The notes under the pieces are model-generated. The model worked only from the letters and a program-made list of their open reading frames with translations. It was not told where the DNA came from and did not search any database. This document shows, piece after piece, positions 8,832-14,612 of a stretch of DNA of 14,612 nucleotides. The stretch lies in NCBI GenBank assembly GCA_945957335.1, contig CAMFLJ010000064.1, positions 1 to 14,612 on the forward strand, in the 5' to 3' direction. The stretch is from an uncultured Actinomycetes bacterium. Lineage in GTDB: Bacteria; Actinomycetota; Acidimicrobiia; Acidimicrobiales; Acidimicrobilacustridaceae. Positions within the stretch are counted from its first letter, which is position 1, and each line of letters opens with the position of its first letter. Position numbers and translations under genes: made by a program.

Positions 8832-11347
8832 GACGCCACCGGGAGCGAGACGGTGAAGGTGAGGCCGCCGCCGGGCGTGTCGTCGACCGAGAGCTCGCCA
8901 CCCATGGCCTCGACGAACCCACGCGACACGGCGAGGCCGAGGCCCACGCCCGAGTCGGCGGCGCCGTCGCCCAGGCGCTGGAACGGCTCGAACATCTGCG
9001 CACGATCGCGCACCGCCACGCCGACGCCGTGGTCGACCACGCGCAGGTCGACCCGGGCACCGACCTGGCCACCCTCGACCCGCACGGCCTCGGTGGGGCC
9101 CGAGTGCACCAGCGCGTTGGCCACCAGGTTGGCGACGACCCGCTCGAGCAGGTCGGGGTCGGCCACGACGCGGGGCAGCTGCTCCCCCACCTCGACCCGC
9201 ACCCGGTCACGGCTCAGCTCGGCGGTGTCGCCCCCGATGCTCACGAGGGCCCGGGGCACGACCTCCTCGAGCCCGACGGCCCGCAGCCCCGGCTCGACGA
9301 TGCCGCTCTGCAGCCGGCTCATGTCGAGCAGGTTGCCCACCATGCGGTTGAGGCGGTCGGTCTCCTCCTCGATGGTGGTGAGGAACTCGTCGCGGTCGTG
9401 GTCGGACCACTCGACGTCGTCCTGCATGAGCGACGTGACCGACGCCTTGATCGACGCCAGCGGCGTGCGCAGGTCGTGCGAGACCGCCCGCAGGATCGCG
9501 GTGCGCAGCCGGTCGCCCTCCGCCGCGGCGACGGCCTGCTGGGCCTCGGCGCGCAGCACGCGCTGCTCGAGGGCGGCGCTGAGCTGCACCACGAAGGCGT
9601 GGAGCACACCGAGGTCGTCGGCGTGGAGGGCCGGCCCGTCGAGCACGAGCACGGCGCCGCCACGCAGGTCGAGCGTGTCGCGCCCGACCGGCGTCGTGGG
9701 CACCGGCTCGCCGGCGCTGGCCGCCACGAGCCAGGAGTCGCCGTCGGGCTCGAGCACCGACACCGCGTCGAGCCCGAACGTGGAGCGGAGGTGGATCACG
9801 GCCGTCTCGAGGGCCTGGTCGGCATCCACCAGGTTGCCCGCCACCGCGGCGATGGCCTCGGCCTCGGCGCGGGCCCTGAGCGCGTCGGCCGAGCGGCGCG
9901 AGAGGCGGCTCACCAACAGCGAGACCATGCCCGCCGTGAGCACGAACACGGTCAGCGCCACCACGTTGTCGGTCTCGGCGATGGTCCACGTGTGCACGGG
10001 CGGCGTGAAGAACCAGTTGACGATGAACGAGTTCACGATGGCGGCGAACAGGGCCGGCCACAGCCCGCCCACCACCGCCACGGCACCGACGAAGACGAGG
10101 TAGAGCAGCATCTCCGAGGGCAGGTTGAGGTGCGCCTCGATCGCCAGCAGGAGCGCCGTGAGCAGCGGGATGCCCACGATGCACATCACCCAGCCGGCCA
10201 GCTGGCGGCCCGGCGGGAGCGCGGTGGGCCGACGACGGCGGGGCGGGAGGAGCCTCGCCCCACCGTCGCCGGGGGCCTCGTCGCCGGAGATGACGTGCAC
10301 GTCGATCGGTCCGGCGTCGCGGATGACTCGGTTGATGACCGAGCCGCCCGAGAGCACCTCGCGCCAGCGCGCCCGGCCGGTGGCGCCCAGCACCAGCTGG
10401 GTGGCGTTCTCGCTCAGGGCGAAGCGCACCAGGCTGTCGGCGGGGTCGGAGCCGACGACCTCGTGGTAGACGCCGCCGAGGTCGGCGAGGAGCCGGCGGT
10501 GCGCCTCGAGGTGCTCGCCGCCATCGTCGAGGCCGGTGTCGGAGCGCACGTGCACGCCCAGCAGCTCGGCGTGCGAGCGGGCCGCCATCCGGGCCGCCCG
10601 CCGGATGAGCATCTCGCTGGAGGGCGCGGCGGTGACGGCCACCACGATGCGCTCCTTGGTCTCCCACGGCCGGCTGATGCCGTGGGCCTCGCGGTAGTCG
10701 CGCAGCGCCTCGTCCACGCGGTCGGCCGTCCAGAGCAGGGCCAGCTCGCGGAGCGCCGAGAGGTTGCCGACGCGGAAGTAGTTGGCGAGGGCGGCGTCGA
10801 CCTTGTCGGCGGCGTAGATGTTGCCGTGGGCCATGCGCCGCCGCAGTGCCTCGGGGGCCATGTCGACCAGCTCGATCTGGTCGGCGGCGCGCACGACGCC
10901 GTCGGGCACCGTCTCCTGCTGCTGGATCCCGGTGATCTCGGTGACGACGTCGTTGACGCTCTCGAGGTGCTGGATGTTCACCGTCGAGATCACGTCGATG
11001 CCGGCGGCGAGGAGCTCCTCGACGTCCTGCCAGCGCTTGTCGTTGCGGCAGCCCGGCACGTTGGTGTGGGCCAGCTCGTCGACCAGCGCCACCTGCGGGC
11101 GCCGGGCCAGGACCGCGTCGAGGTCCATCTCGTCGAACCAGGCCCCGCGGTGCTCGATCCGGCGGCGGGGCACGACCTCGAGGTCGCGCAGCTGCTCGGC
11201 CGTGCGCCGCCGGCCGTGGGTCTCGACGAAGGCCACGACCACGTCGGTGCCGCGCTCCTTGCGCCGCCACCCCTCGTCGAGCATGGCGAAGGTCTTGCCG
11301 ACGCCGGGTGCGGCACCCAGGTAGATGCGCAGCGAGCCTCGCGCCAT
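8828..11347 (-). CDS. kdpD: KdpD, osmosensitive potassium-channel sensor histidine kinase
   Basis: An 839-residue membrane kinase that senses potassium or osmotic stress and phosphorylates KdpE. Domains in order: KdpD domain with Walker A GAAPGVGKT at 11-19 and Walker B-like VALVDELAHTNVPG near 90; a universal-stress-protein-like domain from about 232 to 355; an Arg/Pro-rich linker; four membrane segments of the DUF4118 type at about 382-480; a GAF-like region about 495-600; the H-box VSHDLRTPLASIK with phospho-acceptor His624; and an ATPase domain with NLVANAL near 744 and the G-boxes DHGVGVAV and GVGLGLAV. The start is the ATG at 11347, 3 nt after the upstream gene; it leaves a much shorter N-terminus than the E. 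coli protein, which seems normal for actinobacteria. All signature catalytic residues appear intact. Confidence 0.97.
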
Positions 11348-11350
11348 GGA

Positions 11351-11908
11351 TCAGACGCTAGGCCCCGGGACCGCCGGATGGCGGTGCTGGTCGAGGCACA
11401 GGGCCAACACGTCGATGGTCGTCACCGCGCTGCGCAGGCGGGCGTCGCTCACCGGGTCGGCGCCGGCCGGCACGAGCACGATCCACCCGAAGGTGCGCCC
11501 GTTCGCCACCAGGCGGCGCTGCACCCCGCGGGGCGGGAGGCCCTCCTGCTCGGTCGGCCAGCGGAAGGCGCCGAAGCGCACGGTGCCGTCGTCCTCGAGC
11601 CCGGCCGCCGGGATCGGGTCGCCGAGCCACGCCCAGCGGCAGTCGGCGAGGTCGAGCAGCCGGCGCAGCTCGTACGCCGCCCGCATCACCACCACGTCGG
11701 GGTCGTCGCCGGCCACGGCCGAGGTCACGATCTCGCTGACGACGGCCGCCGACTCGACGTCGCCCCGGCGGATCCGACGCACCAGGCGGACGACCACGAG
11801 CCGGGCGAACAGGTAGCCCACGAAGGCAGCGACGAGCGCGACCGCGACGACCTCGACCCACAGCGGTGAGCCGCTCGAGCTTCTTCCGACGTAGTCGACC
11901 GCGAACAT
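11351..11908 (-). CDS. Membrane-anchored GAF-like protein encoded ahead of kdpD
   Basis: A 185-residue protein of unestablished function. One hydrophobic segment (about residues 15-37, WVEVVAVALVAAFVGYLFARL) is followed by an Arg-rich positive stretch, then a soluble domain of about 130 residues. That domain resembles a GAF fold: helix VVMRAAYELRRLLDLADCRWAWLGDP, later strands GRTFGWIVLVPAG and a closing helix RLRSAVTTIDVLALCLDQ. The layout echoes the GAF-like part of KdpD itself (ALETAVIHLRSTFGLDAVSVLEP then a closing VVQLSAALEQ helix). It ends 3 nt before kdpD, so it is probably the first gene of a three-gene operon with kdpDE. The ATG at 11908 is preferred; an ATG at 11980 would add 24 unconvincing residues. 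No kinase or catalytic motif is present. A role in tuning KdpD is inference. Confidence 0.78.
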   Translation of the reverse strand: MFAVDYVGRSSSGSPLWVEVVAVALVAAFVGYLFARLVVVRLVRRIRRGDVESAAVVSEIVTSAVAGDDPDVVVMRAAYELRRLLDLADCRWAWLGDPIPAAGLEDDGTVRFGAFRWPTEQEGLPPRGVQRRLVANGRTFGWIVLVPAGADPVSDARLRSAVTTIDVLALCLDQHRHPAVPGPSV

Positions 11909-11914
11909 GTCACT

Positions 11915-11920
11915 GTTGTA
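11915..11920 (-). promoter_or_regulatory. Possible -10 element of the GAF-kdpDE operon
   Basis: TACAAC on the minus strand ends 6 nt before the ATG at 11908, where no Shine-Dalgarno is present. A leaderless transcript would explain this. The corresponding -35 position (TGCCCA) matches poorly, so this is a weak prediction. Confidence 0.3.
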
Positions 11921-11996
11921 CGACGGCTTCCGGAGGCTGGGCAGGGGGCAGGGCGGGAAGATCCGGGTGGCTCCCGTCAAGAAGTCGTGAAGAGCA

Positions 11997-12026
11997 TCGA
12001 CATCGCCCCCCGACCGGCGTTATCCC
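11997..12026 (+). promoter_or_regulatory. Putative promoter of the kdpFAB operon
   Basis: TCGACA at 11997-12002 matches the -35 consensus in five of six positions. TATCCC at 12021-12026 could be the -10, with an 18-nt spacer. This would give a leader of roughly 90 nt before the first gene at 12123. KdpE would be expected to bind just upstream, but I cannot recognise a specific KdpE site here. Confidence 0.35.
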
Positions 12027-12037
12027 CACCGAGCACA

Positions 12038-12094
12038 CCCGTCCGACGGGCCGGATCGGAGTCGGCAGCGACCGCCTCCGGCACCACCCGCCGG
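12038..12094 (+). other. Leader region of the kdp operon with inverted repeats
   Basis: Three structures are visible in the untranslated stretch before the first kdp gene. CCCGTC-C-GACGGG at 12038-12050 is a perfect 6-1-6 palindrome, better as a protein site than a hairpin. CGGAG-t-CGG with CCG-c-CTCCG at 12057-12080 forms a stem with one internal mismatch and a 6-nt loop. CCGGC-7nt-GCCGG at 12078-12094 forms an alternative hairpin sharing bases with the former. I do not recognise a known riboswitch, and chance stems are frequent at this GC content. Confidence 0.3.
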
Positions 12095-12122
12095 GCACCC
12101 CCCAAGACCGGGAAGGAGCCCC

Positions 12123-12269
12123 ATGGCCGACCTGCTGTTCGTGGCCGTGATCATCGCCTTCTTCGCCGTGTGCGTCCTGCTCGTCAAGGCCTGCGACCGC
12201 ATCATCGGGCCCGACGACGGACGACTCGACGAGGACGCACCAGCACCCGCCGAGGAGGCCGTCCGATGA
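12123..12269 (+). CDS. Kdp-associated 48-residue single-pass membrane protein
   Basis: A 48-residue protein with one hydrophobic helix (MADLLFVAVIIAFFAVCVLLV) followed by KACDRIIGPDDG and an acidic, Ala/Pro-rich tail. Start is well supported: GGAAGGAG lies 4 nt before the ATG. Its stop overlaps the kdpF start by four bases (ATGA), so it is translationally coupled to kdpF and kdpA. It is not KdpF, which is the next gene. I believe similar short proteins with a conserved C-D-R motif occur before kdpF in other actinobacteria, but I cannot check that here. The likely topology is N-terminus out or within the membrane with the charged tail cytoplasmic. A structural or regulatory role in the Kdp complex is inferred from position only. 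Confidence 0.8.
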   Translation: MADLLFVAVIIAFFAVCVLLVKACDRIIGPDDGRLDEDAPAPAEEAVR

Positions 12270-12355
12270 GCGCCGACACCATCATCGGGCTCGTCCTCTC
12301 CGTGCTGATCGCCGCCTACCTGGTGGCCGCGCTCGTGATCCCGGAGAAGCTGTGA
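12266..12355 (+). CDS. kdpF: KdpF, small subunit of the potassium-transporting ATPase
   Basis: A 29-residue hydrophobic peptide, MSADTIIGLVLSVLIAAYLV then AALVIPEKL. A single transmembrane helix with the [AG]YL central motif and a terminal P-E-K-[LF] is the KdpF pattern, and length matches the family. KdpF stabilises the KdpFABC complex by packing against KdpA. It overlaps the previous gene by ATGA and its stop overlaps the kdpA start by one base (or four, if kdpA begins at the GTG at 12352), indicating tight coupling. Confidence 0.93.
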   Translation: MSADTIIGLVLSVLIAAYLVAALVIPEKL

Positions 12356-14070
12356 TGTCGGGCGCCGGCTGGCTCCAGCTGCTGATCCTCCTCGGCCTGC
12401 TGGCCCTCACCGCGCCGTTCCTGGGCGTCTACATCGCCCGCATCTACGGCGACGAGGAGGTCCGCCCGCTCGACAGCGTCTTCGGTCCGATCGAGCGGCT
12501 GATCTTCCGGGTCTGCCGCATCGGCCGGCGCGAGCAGCGCTGGACGGGGTACGCCACCTCGCTCCTCGCCTTCTCGGCCGTGTCGGTGCTGGTCCTCTAC
12601 GCGCTGCAGCGGTTCCAGGGCGGGCTGCCGCTGAACCAGGGCGGCCTGCCGGGCGTGCCCGCGCCGCTGTCGTTCAACACCGCCGTCAGCTTCGTGACCA
12701 ACACGAACTGGCAGAACTACTCGGGCGAGTCGACGATGTCGCAGCTCACCCAGATGGCCGGCCTCACCGTGCAGAACTTCGTGTCGGCCGCGGTCGGGCT
12801 CACGGTCGCCATCGCCCTCATCCGCGGCATCGTGCGGCGCAAGCGCTCGACGCTCGGCAACTTCTGGGTCGACCTGACCCGGGGCGTGCTGCGCATCCTG
12901 CTGCCGCTGTCGTTCCTGCTCGCCATCGTGTTCGCCTCGCAGGGCGTGGTGCAGAACTTCAGCGCCGCCAAGGAGGTCACGACCGTCGAGGGCTCGAGCC
13001 AGACGATCAACCAGGGCCCGGTGGCCAGCCAGGAGGCCATAAAGCAGCTGGGCACCAACGGCGGTGGCTACAACAACGCCAACTCGGCACACCCCTACGA
13101 GAACCCCAACGGCCTCACGAACATGCTCCAGATGTGGGCGCTGCTCGTGATCCCCTTCTCGATGCCGTTCGCCTTCGGCCGCATGGCCAAGGACCGCCGG
13201 CAGGGGCTGGCCGTGCTCGCCGCCATGATGGCGCTCTGGCTCGTCGGTGGCCTCTTCGCCATGCACTTCGAGGGGGCCGGCAACTCCAACCTGAACGTCT
13301 ACGGAGTCGACCAGGCGATCACCTCGACCCAACCGGGCGGGAACATGGAGGGCAAGGAGACCCGCTTCGGGCCCGAGCTCAGCGGCCTCTACGCCAACAG
13401 CACCACCGGCACCTCCACCGGGGCGGTCATCGCCTCGCACGACAGCTTCACCGCGGCGGGCGGCGCGGTGCCGCTCGTGCAGATCCTGCTCGGCGAGGTC
13501 TCCCCCGGCGGGGTGGGCGCCGGCCTCTACGGCATGTTGATCTTCGCCCTCCTGAGCGTGTTCATCGCCGGTCTGATGGTCGGGCGGACACCCGAGTACC
13601 TGGGCAAGAAGATCCAGGCCAGCGAGATGAAGCTCGTCGTGCTCTACATCCTGTTCGTGCCGATCTGCGTGCTCGGCTTCACCGGGGTGTCGATCGTGGC
13701 CAACTGGGCGCTGCCGCAGCTGCTCAACACCGGCCCGCACGGGCTCACCGAGATGACCTACGCCTACGCGTCGGCCGGCAACAACAACGGCTCGGCCTTC
13801 GCCGGCCTGAGCGGCAACACCGACTGGTTCAACGCCACCCTCGGGCTGAGCATGCTGATCGGGCGGTTCTTCCTGATCATCCCGGCGCTGGCCATCGCCG
13901 GCTCGCTGGTGCGCAAGCAGAAGGTGCCGCCCTCGGCGGGCACGTTCCCGACGGGCACGCCGCTGTTCGCCACCCTCCTCACCGGCGTCGTGGTGATCGT
14001 CGTCGGCCTGACGTACTTCCCGGTCGTGGCCCTCGGCCCGATCGTCGAGCAGCTGACCCAGGGGGCCTGA
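12355..14070 (+). CDS. kdpA: KdpA, potassium-binding channel subunit of the KdpFABC ATPase
   Basis: A 571-residue, ten-or-so-helix membrane protein of the superfamily of K+ transporters that selects and channels K+ in the Kdp complex. The four pore-loop filter regions are visible: TNTNWQNY at 115-122, GTNGGGYNNANSAHP at 233-247, TSTGAV at 353-358 and GNNNGSAF at 475-482. The length is close to the family norm of about 560. The ATG at 12355 overlaps the last base of the kdpF stop; a GTG at 12352 immediately before it is an equally placed alternative, and GGAG at 12343-12346 could serve either. It is followed by kdpB 13 nt after its stop. A long antisense open frame across the gene is a composition artefact. 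Confidence 0.97.
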   Translation: MSGAGWLQLLILLGLLALTAPFLGVYIARIYGDEEVRPLDSVFGPIERLIFRVCRIGRREQRWTGYATSLLAFSAVSVLVLYALQRFQGGLPLNQGGLPGVPAPLSFNTAVSFVTNTNWQNYSGESTMSQLTQMAGLTVQNFVSAAVGLTVAIALIRGIVRRKRSTLGNFWVDLTRGVLRILLPLSFLLAIVFASQGVVQNFSAAKEVTTVEGSSQTINQGPVASQEAIKQLGTNGGGYNNANSAHPYENPNGLTNMLQMWALLVIPFSMPFAFGRMAKDRRQGLAVLAAMMALWLVGGLFAMHFEGAGNSNLNVYGVDQAITSTQPGGNMEGKETRFGPELSGLYANSTTGTSTGAVIASHDSFTAAGGAVPLVQILLGEVSPGGVGAGLYGMLIFALLSVFIAGLMVGRTPEYLGKKIQASEMKLVVLYILFVPICVLGFTGVSIVANWALPQLLNTGPHGLTEMTYAYASAGNNNGSAFAGLSGNTDWFNATLGLSMLIGRFFLIIPALAIAGSLVRKQKVPPSAGTFPTGTPLFATLLTGVVVIVVGLTYFPVVALGPIVEQLTQGA

Positions 14071-14083
14071 GATGGAGGACCCG

Positions 14084-14565
14084 ATGACCGTCACCACACC
14101 CGAGCCCGCACCGCTCGAGGAGCGGGCCCCGAAGGTCCGCCAGCGCGGCGCCGCCTCGCTGTTCGACCCCACCATCATGCGCCGGGCCTCGCTCGACGCG
14201 GTGAAGAAGCTCGACCCCCGCCAGATGGCGCGCAACCCGGTGATGTTCGTGGTCGAGATCGGCTCGGTCTTCACCACCTACCTGTTCTTCAAGAACCTCG
14301 GGAGCGCCTCGTCATCGGAGAACTGGTTCACCGGCCTCGTGTCGCTGTGGCTCTGGTTCACCGTGCTCTTCGCCAACTTCGCCGAGGCGGTGGCCGAGGG
14401 CCGCGGCAAGGCCCAGGCCGACACCCTGCGCAAGACCCGCTCGGAGACGACGGCCTACGTGCAGCAGCCCGACGGCACCGTCGCCGAGAAGGCGTCGTCG
14501 GCACTCGAGATCGGCGACCTGTGCGTGGTCGAGGCCGGCGAGCTGATCCCCGGCGACGGCGACGT
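14084..14565 (+). CDS. kdpB: KdpB, P-type ATPase subunit (N-terminal fragment, cut by contig end)
   Basis: About 160 residues of the catalytic subunit that hydrolyses ATP to drive K+ uptake. Diagnostic N-terminal KdpB segments are present: LFDPTIMRRASLDAVKKLDP, RQMARNPVMFVVEIGSVFTT (first membrane helix), then WLWFTVLFANFAEAVAEGRG with KAQADTLRKTR, and the actuator-domain start ending ELIPGDGDV. The phosphorylated Asp and nucleotide domain lie beyond the window. The ATG at 14084 is chosen because GGAGG sits 5 nt upstream; an in-frame ATG at 14072 would use that site as coding. Genomic sequence ends at 14565 or 14566; codons after GDGDV read CLLYTSDAADE, which is adapter, not protein. Confidence 0.96.
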
Positions 14566-14612
14566 CTGTCTCTTATACACATCTGACGCTGCCGACGAAG
14601 AGGAGAGTGGGG
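14566..14612 (+). other. Illumina Nextera transposase adapter, not genomic
   Basis: Bases 14566-14584 are CTGTCTCTTATACACATCT, the 19-bp Tn5 mosaic end used in Nextera libraries. Bases 14585-14598 are GACGCTGCCGACGA, the remainder of the read-1 adapter in reverse complement. The following AGAGGAGA then GTGGGG fits an i5 index and the next constant bases with a few errors toward G, as at low-quality read ends. The junction base C at 14566 could be either genomic or adapter. Confidence 0.98.

Noticed and set aside
9029..11869. A 946-codon plus-strand open frame across kdpD and the GAF-like gene
   Set aside because: Composition is typical of an antisense shadow (His, Val, Gly, Asp, Arg rich) with no domain pattern; the minus strand carries all KdpD motifs.
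12316..14277. A 653-codon open frame antisense to kdpA
   Set aside because: Its product is low-complexity His/Glu/Gly/Arg/Val sequence, the expected antisense shadow of a GC-rich gene, while the plus strand encodes unmistakable KdpA.
14566..14584. Tn5-like 19-bp end that might mark a natural transposon
   Set aside because: It is the hyperactive mosaic end followed by the synthetic read-1 adapter, so it comes from library preparation.
14347..14586. Short open frames at the right end with termini SLIHI and MCIRDR
   Set aside because: The ends are translations of the sequencing adapter and the rest is a shadow of kdpB.

Overview
The window is very GC-rich, densely coded bacterial DNA with strong G/C preference at third codon positions, so nearly every gene casts long antisense shadow ORFs. 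GTG starts, GTGA/ATGA stop-start overlaps, a DrrAB-type ABC exporter and a short-N-terminus KdpD with a neighbouring kdp operon all fit a high-GC actinomycete (Actinomycetota; possibly Acidimicrobiia, which is only an impression from style). There is no rRNA, tRNA, CRISPR array, transposase or phage gene. The last ~47 bases are not genomic: they are an Illumina Nextera adapter, so this is an assembled contig whose right end is artificial.

Layout. (1) 58-3831, all on the minus strand: a TetR repressor, a 4-hydroxyacetophenone-monooxygenase-like Baeyer-Villiger enzyme and a YihY/BrkB membrane protein. (2) 3944-5616, plus strand: an SRPBCC small-ligand-binding protein divergent from the TetR gene with a perfect 8-2-8 palindrome between them, then an alpha/beta hydrolase and a small winged-helix regulator. 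(3) 5657-8163: a DrrA/DrrB-type ABC exporter (minus) divergent from its probable TetR regulator (plus), with a 32-bp imperfect palindrome between them whose arms contain -35-like hexamers for both directions. (4) 8148-14565: a potassium-uptake locus. On the minus strand run a membrane-anchored GAF-like protein, the sensor kinase KdpD and the response regulator KdpE. Divergent on the plus strand run a 48-residue membrane protein, KdpF, KdpA and the first 161 codons of KdpB. KdpB is cut by the contig end, and any kdpC would lie beyond it.

How the parts work together. The Kdp block is a complete sensing half (KdpDE) beside an incomplete transport half (KdpFAB). Two genes in it are not part of the textbook set: the TM-GAF protein ahead of kdpD and the 48-residue protein ahead of kdpF. 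The two TetR genes each face a divergent target across a palindrome, which suggests two ligand-inducible modules, one around oxidation/hydrolysis and one around export. Several genes lack a Shine-Dalgarno sequence and have a -10-like hexamer 6-9 nt before the start codon, suggesting leaderless mRNAs.

I did not find a clearly new multi-gene system. The best leads are the two Kdp-associated accessory proteins, the shared-arm divergent promoter at 7481-7512, and the adapter junction, which matters for anyone using the KdpB fragment.
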